In this document: positions 17,286 through 25,888 of the stretch, one piece after another
Layout: every line of letters starts with the position of its first letter
Position numbering within the stretch: position 1 is the stretch's first letter
Source: Pseudomonas pohangensis
GTDB taxonomy: Bacteria > Pseudomonadota > Gammaproteobacteria > Pseudomonadales > Pseudomonadaceae
DNA: 64,000 nt
Reading direction: 5' to 3'
Assembly: GCF_900105995.1 (NCBI RefSeq)
Contig: NZ_LT629785.1
Span: forward strand, 2,294,001-2,358,000
The notes under the pieces: generated by a model
Told to the model about the DNA's origin: nothing
Databases searched by the model: none
Seen by the model: the letters and a program-made list of their open reading frames with translations, nothing else
Made by a program: the position numbers and the translations under genes

Positions 17286-18183
17286 TCATAAGCCCCGCTG
17301 CCACTCCTGCCGCAACCCCGCCAGCTGTGGCTGCTCTATGGCACGACGCACCTGCCCGAGCATCTGTGCCTTGTCCGCGCCAAGGTTGCCCTTGAGCACC
17401 AGATAGTTCGACGCATGGTCGCTGCGGAAAACCGTGTCTTTCAGTTCAAGCCCTTGCAGCATTCGCTCAACCTCCAGGAATAGCGAATGCTGGTCCAGCT
17501 CTTCGAAATCGGCAAACGACTGGCGAAACCGCTCGGATCCGCCCGGAAAACTGACCACCAGCGTGGACAGAAACTCCGGCTGGGCAGCATTCATCAGGCG
17601 TGCCGAATTATCCGCATGCTGTTCACTCAAACGTTTGCCACCGAGCCCGTTGAGGATCATCACCGAGCGGGTTATGCCTGCCGCCCCGAGTTTGTCCAGG
17701 GCACTCAGGGTCGAGTCGAAAGTCTCCCCCTTGTTGACCCTGCTCAGCACCTCATCATCGCCCGACTCTGCGCCGACATAGACCATCTGCAAGCCGGCAT
17801 CGGCAAGCTCCTTGAGCTCCTCTACAGATTTCTTGCGCAAGTTGCGTGGTAAACAATAGCTCGAAACCCTGGTTACCTCCGGCAGCTGTTCGCGGATGGC
17901 CCGCAGAATGGTCAACAATCGATGGGTTGGCAGCACCAGCGCATCGCCATCGGCGAGAAATACCCGTTGCACAATCAAGCGCTCGCCGCATCGACGGATT
18001 TCTTCCAGCACATCGGCTTCAGCGCGGGCACGAAAGCGCTTCTGCTCGGCAGTGTACATTTTCGCAGAAAGTGCATTTGTTCCACGAACAACCGTTGGTC
18101 ACGGGAAGAATCAGTGAATGGGCTTCGCTCGGCGGGCGAAATACCGGCTCAATGTAGTCAATGGGAAATACCGGGTTGGCCAT
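17286..18183 (-). pseudogene. Radical SAM protein gene with a single-base frameshift
   Basis: From ATG 18183 the frame reads MANPVFPIDYIEPVF and the Fe-S cysteines C32, C37 and C40 in GCSWNKCTFCE, then runs into a stop 12 codons on. The rest of the protein (MYTAEQKRFRARAE onward, 257 aa to 17286) lies in another frame. Removing one T from the run of four at 18059-18062 joins CTFCE to MYTAEQ and restores a protein of about 298 aa with the family-typical CTFCxMYT sequence. The downstream frame alone lacks the cluster ligands. Either a sequencing error in a short homopolymer or a true inactivating mutation; it is otherwise undecayed. Confidence 0.75.
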
Positions 18184-18343
18184 GGTCCCCTCCAACAGGA
18201 AAGATGTTCAGACGCCAAGTCCTGATAATCCGGACGCTGGACTAACGGCTGCCAGATGTCAGCACGCACCGGCCGGTGCAGAGCGGCTCACGGGCCGACA
18301 CGCAACACTGGCGAAGCGCCTGGCCCACACCGGACACCATGAC

Positions 18344-18982
18344 TCAGCTTGCGGGTTGCTCGCTGTCACGTTTGCGCCGGTTACCCATGCGCACGCCGAT
18401 GTCCATGAGGAACTGGAAGAATCGCTCCTGATCTTCCATCTGCTCACTCCAGAACGGCGAGTGATACAGGCCCACCGCACCATGCACCAGCGCCCATGCC
18501 GCAAGCACATGAAAATTGGGCGGTACGTCCTCCAGTTTCCCTTCGGCAATCCGGCCTTTCACAAGCTGGTTCAGGTAGTTCAGGTTGGAGGCACGGATCG
18601 CGTGCAACTCGGCAATCATGGTCGGTAACTGGTTTACCTTGACAACCTTTTCTTCAAGTCTGGAGAACAACCGGTAACGCTTGGGATCCCGCATGCGGTA
18701 TTCGAAGTACGCGCGCGAAAGAGCATCCTTGTCGCGGTCATAGTCCACTGCCTGCAATAGCGCATTCAAGTCACGCTCATAGTCCAGCATCAGTCGCAAA
18801 TAGATTTCCGATTTGGACTTGAAATGCTTGTATATGGTGCCTTTCCCGATGCCCACTGCATCGGCGATCATTTCGACCGTGACGCTGTCTTCACCTTCCT
18901 CAAGAAACAGCTTGAGCGAAGTATCGAGAATTTCCTGCTCTCGGCGGCGAAATTCTCTGATTTTGCGGGGTTCTGTCTGCAT
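18344..18982 (-). CDS. TetR/AcrR family transcriptional regulator
   Basis: 212 aa from ATG 18982. The N-terminal helix-turn-helix is classic TetR: ILDTSLKLFLEEG, VTVEMIADAVGIGKGTIYKHFKSKSEIY (about 24-68). The C-terminal ligand domain is helical with no named motif. An AGGAGGT lies about 26 bases upstream of the ATG, too far to serve it, so translation initiation is uncertain, but no other in-frame start fits. PAO1 has, as I recall, a TetR gene (PA2957) at the same place before rgsA. The ligand and targets are unknown. Confidence 0.88.
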   Translation of the reverse strand: MQTEPRKIREFRRREQEILDTSLKLFLEEGEDSVTVEMIADAVGIGKGTIYKHFKSKSEIYLRLMLDYERDLNALLQAVDYDRDKDALSRAYFEYRMRDPKRYRLFSRLEEKVVKVNQLPTMIAELHAIRASNLNYLNQLVKGRIAEGKLEDVPPNFHVLAAWALVHGAVGLYHSPFWSEQMEDQERFFQFLMDIGVRMGNRRKRDSEQPAS

Positions 18983-19258
18983 GGCTGTACTGCACGGTAA
19001 ATAGCAAGACCTCCTATTATCCCGATTCAGTACCAAATTGCACGAATCACTCAAGCAACCCAACATTATCAGCAGGTTAGCGACGGAGTTGGCTCAACGT
19101 AGCGCTACACACGGCGGCCCCCGTGAAGATGAAGGCGCAATACGGGGAACCAGGCACGAAGCCAGATGCTTTGGGCATGAGTGCTCAACAGCCCCTCGGG
19201 TATTCCAAATACGTTTAAAAATTAGTGCTGGCCCGGCTGGAAGTTCACTGGAACTGAA
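18983..19258. other. Intergenic stretch upstream of the TetR gene and the sRNA
   Basis: About 275 bp with no credible gene. It should hold the TetR promoter (minus strand; a GATAAT-like box sits near 19014-19022) and any upstream control of the sRNA. I see no strong repeat here. Confidence 0.4.
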
Positions 19259-19265
19259 CAATACT
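19259..19265 (+). promoter_or_regulatory. Sigma-S-like -10 element of the RgsA-type sRNA
   Basis: CAATACT followed by T resembles the sigma-S extended -10 CTATACT (C at -13, TA..CT core). No sigma-70 -35 box lies 16-18 bp upstream, which is also usual for sigma-S promoters. Transcription should begin near 19272. Confidence 0.5.
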
Positions 19266-19271
19266 TTCAGT

Positions 19272-19390
19272 TACCGGCGTGTAGTGCTCCCCCCCAAGCG
19301 CTCCGCTGGTATCAGGTACCGTGGATTGTGTACCTTTGTGTTACTCCTAATGGTATTGCCCGGATTCCCCCCTGAGTCCGGGTTTTTTTT
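19272..19390 (+). ncRNA. rgsA: Small RNA, RgsA (P16) candidate
   Basis: A strong plus-strand terminator at 19359-19391 has no plus-strand gene before it, which by itself indicates an RNA gene. A sigma-S-like -10 at 19259-19265 predicts a transcript of about 119 nt, close to the roughly 120 nt I recall for RgsA. The position between the TetR gene and tatD is the PAO1 position of rgsA (PA2958.1), as I recall it. RgsA is an Hfq-linked, RpoS-dependent sRNA tied to oxidative stress and growth-phase control. The 5' end is an estimate. Confidence 0.72.
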
Positions 19391-19391
19391 T
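19359..19391 (+). terminator. Intrinsic terminator of the RgsA-type sRNA
   Basis: CCCGGA (19359-19364), 12-nt C-rich loop, TCCGGG (19377-19382), then nine T residues. It is strictly plus-strand: no matching A tract lies on the other side. Confidence 0.9.
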
Positions 19392-19400
19392 GTCCAGGCG

Positions 19401-20186
19401 TCAGCCTCCAGATACCGTGAGCGGGAATAAACGCTGAAAATTGGCTCCCGTCTGGCTAGTAATCGTCTCGTAACTGACACCCCTCAGCTGGGCAATAAAT
19501 TCCGCCACATCGCGAACATATTCAGGCAGGTTCGATTTGCCACGATGCGGCACAGGGGCGAGATAAGGGGCATCGGTTTCCACCAGCAAGCGGTCGGCCG
19601 GAACGCGCCTGGCCACGTCGCGCAGCGAGTCGGCGTTGCGAAAGGTGACAATGCCCGACAGCGATATGTAAAAGCCCATATCCAGCGCAGCGGCTGCAGT
19701 GGGCCAATCCTCGGTGAAACAGTGCAACACCCCCGCCTGCGGCAAGTCGGCTTCCCGCAACATTCCAAGCGTATCAGCCCGCGCTTCGCGGGTATGCACA
19801 ATGACCGGTTTTCCAGTGATCTGCGCCGCTTCCAGATGCAGGCGAAAGGATTCCTGCTGCAGCTGTGCCGCTTCCGGCTGGTAGTGGTAGTCCAGACCTG
19901 TTTCACCGATGGCGACCACGCGCGGGTGATTCAACTCTTCCAGCAACCAGCTCAGAGCCGGAACAGTATCCGTTGCGGTATCCAGCGGGTGCACACCGAT
20001 GGTGCAATACACATCGGTATAACGCTCGGCTAGCGACTTGACCGCTGCAGCGTTAGCGGTACTGACACCGATACAGAGAAATCGCTCGACGCCCCGCGCT
20101 CTGGCCGCCGCAAGGGCCTTGTCCAGCGACCCTTCATGGGCTGACAGGTCAAGGCGATCGAGATGGCAGTGGGAGTCGATCAGCAT
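19401..20186 (-). CDS. TatD family metal-dependent hydrolase
   Basis: 261 aa from ATG 20186 (MLIDSHCHLDRL); an upstream in-frame start would add 11 non-conserved residues. TIM-barrel amidohydrolase with metal ligands in DSHCHLD (His6, His8), GETGLDYHY, VIVHTRE, LHCFTED and VETDAPYLAP. Members act as Mg-dependent 3'-5' DNases in DNA repair and quality control. It closes the holB-pilZ end of the long minus-strand cluster, and the sRNA terminator faces it head-on. Confidence 0.93.
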   Translation of the reverse strand: MLIDSHCHLDRLDLSAHEGSLDKALAAARARGVERFLCIGVSTANAAAVKSLAERYTDVYCTIGVHPLDTATDTVPALSWLLEELNHPRVVAIGETGLDYHYQPEAAQLQQESFRLHLEAAQITGKPVIVHTREARADTLGMLREADLPQAGVLHCFTEDWPTAAAALDMGFYISLSGIVTFRNADSLRDVARRVPADRLLVETDAPYLAPVPHRGKSNLPEYVRDVAEFIAQLRGVSYETITSQTGANFQRLFPLTVSGG

Positions 20187-20247
20187 GCTTTCACTAGACA
20201 GGGTTGAATAGCCGGACACAAGCCGGCCAAGAGAACTGGATTACACA

Positions 20248-20604
20248 TTACATCGTATGGGTAGGTCGATCCGACTTCAGGGCGCCGGCCAGATAGGTTT
20301 CTATCTTGTTGCGGGCAGTCGGGTCGCCATCATTGAACTGCACCCCCACCCCGGCAGCGCGGCTGCCCTGGGCACCTTTCGGCGTAATCCAGACAACCTT
20401 GCCGGCAACCGGAATTTTCTCCGGCTCCTCCATCAGGCTGAGCAGCATGAACACTTCATCGCCCAGCTTGTAGTTTTTATTGGTTGGAATGAACAAACCG
20501 CCATTTCTGATAAAAGGCATATAGGCCGCATAGAGCACCGATTTGTCCTTGATGGTCAGAGACAACATGCCGCTACGCGGACTCATGTTAGGTGACTGGC
20601 TCAT
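20248..20604 (-). CDS. pilZ: PilZ domain protein, type IV pilus biogenesis
   Basis: 118 aa, the length of the stand-alone PilZ protein of Pseudomonas. Blocks such as LTIKDKSVLYAAYMPF, GGLFIPTNKNY, EDPEKIPV-like MEEPEKIPVAGKVVWITPKGAQG and the C-terminal NKIETYLAGALKSDRPTHTM are highly characteristic. It has no RxxxR or (D/N)xSxxG c-di-GMP motif, as for PilZ itself, which instead works through PilB and FimX. Encoded between holB and tatD, its conserved place. Confidence 0.95.
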   Translation of the reverse strand: MSQSPNMSPRSGMLSLTIKDKSVLYAAYMPFIRNGGLFIPTNKNYKLGDEVFMLLSLMEEPEKIPVAGKVVWITPKGAQGSRAAGVGVQFNDGDPTARNKIETYLAGALKSDRPTHTM

Positions 20605-20639
20605 GCAACCTTCCCGACTAAGTTATTCAGCGTCTGATT

Positions 20640-21626
20640 CTAGCTCGGACGAGGGAGGCTTGCCCACTGCACGAGCAATGCCTCGAGCAACAGATTCCGA
20701 TTGAGGTTGGCGCGACCTATGACCTTTTGCCGCTGCAACAGCAACCAATCCTGCAGCACCAGCACTTTCGACTGCGCCGCCTTCTCGGCGAGGTATTGCA
20801 AGACCGCACGCATATCTTCCAGACCCAGCTCAGCCTGATCGGCGGTGAGCTGATAGCGCAGCAATACCTGTGACCAGTCGCAAAACCAGTCAAACAGCAA
20901 CGGCAACGGAACCGCATTCCAGCTTTCAGCCAGCTGACTGGGCGAAACCTGCTGCTTGAGCAGCTTCTTGATGCCCTCGACCACTTTTGCACGCAAACCG
21001 ACCACATCCAGATCGAACAAGCGTAAAGCCGTCAGCGGCGAGCCACCGGCCAGGGCAAGCAGCTCGAAGGCTTGCTGACTGCTTAGCTGCGGATGTTTCT
21101 CCTGTATCCAGGCCAGGCTTTGTGCCTCGCCGGGCAAAGGACAGTTCTGCTGGACGCAACGACTTTTGATGGTAGGCAGCAAGCGGCTGGGCTGATGGCT
21201 GATCAACAACATCACCGTATTGCCAGCTGGCTCTTCCAGGCTTTTCAACAGGGCGTTGGCCGAATTCGGGTTCATTGCTTCGGCAGGTTCGAGCACCACC
21301 ACTTTGCGACCTGCAAGATGGGCGGTCTGCACCACAAAATCGACCAGTTCGCGCACCTGATCAACCTTGATCGCCTTATCCACCTCTTCAGGCTGCAACA
21401 CGTAGAGATCCGGATGGGAGCCAGCCGCCAGCAAGTGGCAGGACTTGCAATCCCCGCAAGCAGAAAGCGCCTGTGGCTGCAGGCATAGCAGGCGTGCCGC
21501 CAGCTGATCGGCAAGCACCCGCTTGCCGATACCGGAAGGACCTTGCAGCAGATAGGCATGGGCATGTTGCTGGCGCGACACCAGTTGCTGCCAGAGCGTC
21601 TGCTGCCATGGATAAATATCAAGCAA
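20640..21626 (-). CDS. holB: DNA polymerase III subunit delta'
   Basis: 328 aa from a TTG at 21626 (MLDIYPWQQTLWQQL), which overlaps the tmk stop by 8 bases; the frame stays open upstream inside tmk, so the start is chosen by homology. Clamp-loader AAA+ fold: GPSGIGKR P-loop-like (about 31), zinc module Cys set ending CGDCKSC, EPAEAMNPNSANALLKSLEEP and SRC in IKSRCVQQ. It loads the beta clamp with HolA and DnaX. Translationally coupled to tmk. Confidence 0.93.
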   Translation of the reverse strand: MLDIYPWQQTLWQQLVSRQQHAHAYLLQGPSGIGKRVLADQLAARLLCLQPQALSACGDCKSCHLLAAGSHPDLYVLQPEEVDKAIKVDQVRELVDFVVQTAHLAGRKVVVLEPAEAMNPNSANALLKSLEEPAGNTVMLLISHQPSRLLPTIKSRCVQQNCPLPGEAQSLAWIQEKHPQLSSQQAFELLALAGGSPLTALRLFDLDVVGLRAKVVEGIKKLLKQQVSPSQLAESWNAVPLPLLFDWFCDWSQVLLRYQLTADQAELGLEDMRAVLQYLAEKAAQSKVLVLQDWLLLQRQKVIGRANLNRNLLLEALLVQWASLPRPS

Positions 21627-22251
21627 GGCAACGCTCCAGCAACTCGGGCAACAGCTGATCCAGTGCCTGTTGCACCCGTGCCAGGTCCTGACCTGCATCG
21701 ATCACCCGGTAGCGCGAGGGTGCGGCGGCGGCACGCTGCAGATAGGTATTGCGTACCGCCTCGAAAAATCCGCGCCCTTCCTGTTCAAAACGGTCCAGCC
21801 GGCCTCGCGTGGCAGCCCGGCTCAAGCCGACCTCAACCGGCAAATCAAAAACCAGCGTCAGATCCGGGCGCAATGCCCCCTGAACGAAATCCTCAAGAAT
21901 CCCGATACGCTCGAACGACACCCCTCTGCCGCCGCCCTGATAGGCGTAGGTCGCATCGGTAAAACGATCACACAAGACCACCGAGCCCTTGCGCAAGGCC
22001 GGTCGGATCACCGCCTGCAGATGCTGGGCGCGGGCAGCAAACATCAACAGCAACTCGGCATCAGCGCACATGGGCTCGTCTGAAGGTGCCAGCAGCAATT
22101 CGCGAATGCGTTCTGCCAGAGGGGTACCTCCGGGTTCACGGGTGAGCAACACTTCGATACCACGTGCCCGCAGGCATTCAGCCAGATACTCACGATTGGT
22201 GCTTTTGCCAGCGCCTTCCGGCCCTTCCAGGGTAATAAACAGACCGCTCAC
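21619..22251 (-). CDS. tmk: Thymidylate kinase
   Basis: 210 aa. P-loop LEGPEGAGKST (about 8-18), DRFTDATYAYQG, and LID/lysine region ATRGRLDRFEQEG. It phosphorylates dTMP to dTDP with ATP. The ATG overlaps the mltG stop by 4 bases and its stop overlaps holB, so mltG, tmk and holB are one translational unit. Confidence 0.96.
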   Translation of the reverse strand: MSGLFITLEGPEGAGKSTNREYLAECLRARGIEVLLTREPGGTPLAERIRELLLAPSDEPMCADAELLLMFAARAQHLQAVIRPALRKGSVVLCDRFTDATYAYQGGGRGVSFERIGILEDFVQGALRPDLTLVFDLPVEVGLSRAATRGRLDRFEQEGRGFFEAVRNTYLQRAAAAPSRYRVIDAGQDLARVQQALDQLLPELLERCLA

Positions 22252-23303
22252 TGGGTTTCCTTGGTTGATTTTGGCGCCGGACTGGATCGGTAATCCGCTC
22301 TGCGTTTGAGTTGATATTCACGCACGGCTTTATTGTGTTCGCTCAGGGTTTTCGAGAATACATGGCTGCCATCCCCGCGGGCGACAAAATACAGGGATTC
22401 CCCATCAGCCGGGTGCAAAGCCGCGTGGATGGCCTCGCGACCGGCGAGCGCAATGGGAGTGGGTGGCAGTCCCGGGTTCAGGTAGGTGTTATAGGCACTC
22501 GCCTCACGCAGATTGGCCCGCGTAAGGTTGCCCTTGTAGCGTTCACCCAGCCCATAAATGACCGTCGGATCCGTCTGTAGCAGCATATTCAGCCGCAAGC
22601 GCCGCACAAAAACACCGGAAATCTGCTCGCGCTCAGCGCCTACACCGGTCTCTTTTTCGATCAGGGAGGCCATTATCAGCGCCTCATAGGGATCGCTGTA
22701 TGGCAAATCCGGCGCGCGCTCCTGCCACTCTTCGGCCAGAACCTGTTGCTGGCGCCTGGCCGCCTGCTCCAGCAGATCGACGTCTCGCATGCCGCGCACA
22801 TACTTGTACGTATCAGGGAAAAACCAGCCTTCGGGATGCGCATCCGGCCAACCAACCGCCGCCATCACCTGCTGGTCACTGAGTTCAGTCAGGGTTTGCT
22901 CGAGCTTCTCTTGTTGAGCCAACGCAGCGCGCAACTGGCGAAAATTCCACCCCTCGATAAACGCCACGCTGTACTGCACCACTTCGGCGCGCTGCCACAG
23001 ACTCAGCAGGTCCCGAGCCGTCATGCCTTTGAGCAGCCGATACTCGCCACTGTGCAGGGATATTTCGTCAAGATTGAAGCGCCAGTACTGACGCAACCAG
23101 AAGGCACCAGTCAAAACCTGCTCGGTTTCAAGCCGATTCAACAAACCGCCGGGTGTGGCGCCGGGAGAAACGTCGAGCAGATACTCGCCGCTGATCTGTA
23201 ACGGCTGCTGCAGTGCCTGCCGCTGCAACCAGATGCAGGCGAGCAGAAGCAAGCCTGCCAACAGTAATCCGGTCTGCAGTAACAACAGTAATTTGCGCAT
23301 CAT
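22248..23303 (-). CDS. mltG: Endolytic peptidoglycan transglycosylase MltG (YceG-like)
   Basis: 351 aa. One N-terminal membrane helix (about 5-27), a LysM-like region (ISGEYLLDVSPG...), then the YceG domain with IMASLIEKETGV, which carries the catalytic Glu, followed by LNMLLQTDPTVIYGLGERY, SAYNTYLNPGLPPTPIA and the C-terminal FVARGDGSHVFSKTLSEHN. It cuts nascent glycan strands in the periplasm. It lies 3 bp after pabC. Confidence 0.95.
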   Translation of the reverse strand: MMRKLLLLLQTGLLLAGLLLLACIWLQRQALQQPLQISGEYLLDVSPGATPGGLLNRLETEQVLTGAFWLRQYWRFNLDEISLHSGEYRLLKGMTARDLLSLWQRAEVVQYSVAFIEGWNFRQLRAALAQQEKLEQTLTELSDQQVMAAVGWPDAHPEGWFFPDTYKYVRGMRDVDLLEQAARRQQQVLAEEWQERAPDLPYSDPYEALIMASLIEKETGVGAEREQISGVFVRRLRLNMLLQTDPTVIYGLGERYKGNLTRANLREASAYNTYLNPGLPPTPIALAGREAIHAALHPADGESLYFVARGDGSHVFSKTLSEHNKAVREYQLKRRADYRSSPAPKSTKETQ

Positions 23304-23306
23304 CGT

Positions 23307-24125
23307 TCAGCCGCCCAGCAAATCATGCAGATTATTTTGCAAAATGCGCGTCAACTCACCGCGTTCCCAAACACGCCCTGCCAGCTCTCGTACCGGCCAG
23401 ATGCCAAAGAGGCTGTTGCAAAGAAAAACCTCATCGGCTTCCATCAGCTCTGCAAGACCTATATCTCGCACTGCACAGGTGATACCCAGACGTTCTGACT
23501 GTTCGATGATTTCTGCACGCATCACGCCGGCAACCCCGCAGCGCTGCAGAGCAGGAGTCAGCAACTGACCAGCGTCGACCATGAACAGGTTACTGGAAAC
23601 GCCCTCGATCACTCTGCCCGAGTGGTCCTGCATCAGCCCCTCGGCATAGCCCGGGTCCTGCCACTCTGCCCGGGCAAGGACTTGCTCCAGACGATTAAGG
23701 TGTTTGATGCCAGCCAGCAAGGGCTGTTCGGCCAGCCGCGTTGCGCAGGAAAACAGCTTCACACCCTGCTCTGCATGCGCTGCCGGATAATCCGGCAATG
23801 GTGAACCCTGCAAAATCCGGAGGGCTTGCTGCGGCTGTGGAAAGGCGTAGCCGCGCATGCCACTGCCACGGGTGACAATCAGTTTGGCCACCCCATCGCC
23901 GACTTGCATGGCAAAGCTGGATATTTCCGCTCGCAGCGAATCGATCCCCAGCGGTATCTGCAAGCGCTGACAACCAAGTTGAAGCCGTTGCAGATGGCGA
24001 TCCAGCAAACGCGCCCGGCCCTGCCTGACGCTTATGGTTTCGAAAAGGCCATCACCATAAGCCAGCCCGCGATCCCGTACCGGAACCCCTTCGGCTGGTA
24101 CGCCGTTGACCCAGCATGGCATCAA
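23307..24125 (-). CDS. pabC: Aminodeoxychorismate lyase
   Basis: 272 aa, class IV PLP fold. GLAYGDGLFETI (about 20-31), the Lys-bearing segment GIKHLNRLEQVLARAEW (about 139-155), EGVSSNLFMV and a final LCNSLFGIWPV. It releases pyruvate from 4-amino-4-deoxychorismate to give p-aminobenzoate for folate. The ATG overlaps the fabF stop by 4 bases, the usual fabF-pabC-mltG order. Confidence 0.95.
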   Translation of the reverse strand: MMPCWVNGVPAEGVPVRDRGLAYGDGLFETISVRQGRARLLDRHLQRLQLGCQRLQIPLGIDSLRAEISSFAMQVGDGVAKLIVTRGSGMRGYAFPQPQQALRILQGSPLPDYPAAHAEQGVKLFSCATRLAEQPLLAGIKHLNRLEQVLARAEWQDPGYAEGLMQDHSGRVIEGVSSNLFMVDAGQLLTPALQRCGVAGVMRAEIIEQSERLGITCAVRDIGLAELMEADEVFLCNSLFGIWPVRELAGRVWERGELTRILQNNLHDLLGG

Positions 24126-25366
24126 CCAGCAAACCGTCTGAATACCAGCGAACCGTTGGTACCACCGAACCCGAAGGAGTTGGACAGCACGGCATCAATG
24201 GTCATGGGTTTGGCCTGATGCGCTACAAAGTCCAGATCACAACCTTCATCCGGATCCTGCAGGTTGATGGTCGGTGGCGCGACCTGATCGCGAATCGCCA
24301 ATACACTGAAGATAGCCTCAACAGCACCCGCCGCTCCGAGCAAGTGGCCAGTCATCGACTTGGTTGAGCTTACCGCCAGCTTGTAGGCATGATCGCCAAA
24401 CACGCTCTTCACCGCCGTAGCCTCGGCAATGTCTCCTGCCGGGGTAGAGGTACCGTGGGCGTTGATGTAGTGAATTTGCTCGGGATTGAGCCCGGAATCG
24501 CGCACGGCATTGGCCATACAGCGCGCAGCGCCTGCACCATCCGCCGGTGGCGAAGTCATATGATAGGCATCACCGCTCATGCCAAAGCCAACCAGCTCGG
24601 CATAGATGGTGGCACCACGGGCCTTGGCATGCTCCAGCTCTTCAAGCACCAGGGCACCTGCCCCATCCGAAAGGACAAAGCCATCGCGACCCTTGTCCCA
24701 AGGCCGACTGGCAGCTTGAGGATCATCATTGCGGGTGGACAACGCACGTGCTGCGCCAAAACCGCCAATGCCCAGGCCGCAAGTCGCCATCTCCGAGCCA
24801 CCGGCAATCATCACATCGGCTTCGCCGTAAGCGATATTGCGCGCTGCCATACCTATGCAGTGGGTGCCCGTGGTACAGGCAGTGGCAATGGCATAGTTCG
24901 GGCCCTGCACACCCAGATGAATCGAAAGAAAGCCGGAAATCATGTTGATGATCGAGCCGGGCACCAGGAACGGCGAGATACGCCGGGGCCCTTGCTGGTT
25001 GAGCACAACCGCATTGTTCTCGATGTTGGTAAGGCCGCCGATACCGGAGCCCAAGGCCACACCGACACGCTCGCGATTGGCATCGGTAATTTCCAGTCCC
25101 GAATCACGAACCGCCTGAAAACCGGCAGCAAGCCCGTACTGAATGAACATATCAAGCTTGCGGGCTTCTTTGACAGACAGATATTGCTCGACGTCGAAAC
25201 CCCTGACCGAACCGCCAAAACGGGTGCCATGGGCAGACAGGTCAACATGTTCTATCAGGCCGATACCGCTGCGCCCGTCAAGAACCCCCTGCCATGAACT
25301 GGCCACATCAACACCCAATGGAGACAACATGCCAAGACCGGTGACAACGACACGTCTTCGGGACAC
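24122..25366 (-). CDS. fabF: Beta-ketoacyl-ACP synthase II
   Basis: 414 aa from a GTG at 25366 (MSRRRVVVTGLGMLSPLG) with AGAGGA upstream; the frame is open for 17 more codons, which overlap a hairpin and are not family-like. Thiolase fold with the Cys-His-His set: ATACTTGTHCIG (Cys about 164), NAHGTSTPAGD (His) and SSTKSMTGHLLGAAG (His). It elongates malonyl-ACP condensations in type II fatty-acid synthesis. Preceded by acpP. Confidence 0.95.
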   Translation of the reverse strand: MSRRRVVVTGLGMLSPLGVDVASSWQGVLDGRSGIGLIEHVDLSAHGTRFGGSVRGFDVEQYLSVKEARKLDMFIQYGLAAGFQAVRDSGLEITDANRERVGVALGSGIGGLTNIENNAVVLNQQGPRRISPFLVPGSIINMISGFLSIHLGVQGPNYAIATACTTGTHCIGMAARNIAYGEADVMIAGGSEMATCGLGIGGFGAARALSTRNDDPQAASRPWDKGRDGFVLSDGAGALVLEELEHAKARGATIYAELVGFGMSGDAYHMTSPPADGAGAARCMANAVRDSGLNPEQIHYINAHGTSTPAGDIAEATAVKSVFGDHAYKLAVSSTKSMTGHLLGAAGAVEAIFSVLAIRDQVAPPTINLQDPDEGCDLDFVAHQAKPMTIDAVLSNSFGFGGTNGSLVFRRFAG

Positions 25367-25398
25367 AGCAACATCCTCTTTTTGTTCTACAGCTAAAG

Positions 25399-25433
25399 AA
25401 AAGCCGCACGGCTTCATCAGACGTGCGGCTTTT
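25399..25433 (-). terminator. Hairpin terminator/attenuator between acpP and fabF
   Basis: AAAAGCCGCACG (25399-25410) and CGTGCGGCTTTT (25422-25433) form a 12-bp stem with an 11-nt loop and a short T run on either strand. It lies between the acpP stop and the fabF start, so it would end many acpP transcripts and let a fraction proceed into fabF. Confidence 0.8.
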
Positions 25434-25460
25434 GCAGATCAGAAATCGACGACTACAGGA

Positions 25461-25694
25461 TTACCCGTGAGCGTTGATGTAATCGATAGCTTCCTGAACA
25501 GTAGTAATCTTCTCTGCTTTGTCGTCCGGGATTTCGGTCTCGAACTCTTCTTCCAGAGCCATCACCAGCTCAACGGTGTCAAGCGAGTCGGCACCCAGAT
25601 CTTCAACGAAGGAAGCACTGTTGGTGACTTCTTCTTCCTTGACGCCCAGCTGCTCGGCAACGATTTTCTTGACGCGCTCTTCGATGGTACTCAT
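25461..25694 (-). CDS. acpP: Acyl carrier protein
   Basis: 77 aa, very acidic. The phosphopantetheine site is Ser37 in EDLGADSLDTVELVMALEEE. It carries acyl chains for fatty-acid, lipid A and phospholipid synthesis. A good ribosome site (AGGAG) precedes the ATG. It has its own promoter in the fabG-acpP gap and a hairpin terminator after it, in keeping with the need for much more AcpP than of the enzymes around it. Confidence 0.98.
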   Translation of the reverse strand: MSTIEERVKKIVAEQLGVKEEEVTNSASFVEDLGADSLDTVELVMALEEEFETEIPDDKAEKITTVQEAIDYINAHG

Positions 25695-25745
25695 ACGTTG
25701 TTTTCACTCCTATGGATAAAACCGGAACCGCAATGATGTGTTAAG

Positions 25746-25773
25746 TGTATAGACATGGATTTGCGCTTTTCAA
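25746..25773 (-). promoter_or_regulatory. Promoter of acpP
   Basis: On the minus strand TTGAAA (25773-25768), 16-bp spacer, TATACA (25751-25746). Start of transcription near 25739, giving a leader of about 45 nt. The fabG-acpP gap (25695-25888) is also AT-rich relative to its surroundings. Confidence 0.65.
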
Positions 25774-25888
25774 GCCAGAAGGTGTTTCGACCCTCTTTCT
25801 CTTCAATCGTATGACTATAAACCAATTGCTTTTTTATAACGGAAACATGGTTATCAAATGTATGACAGTCCAAAGCTATCCGCCAGAT

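Noticed and set aside
17638..17647. CAAACGTTTG palindrome inside the radical-SAM gene as a PsrA site
   Set aside because: The half-sites have no spacer (the consensus needs 2-4 bases) and it lies within coding sequence.
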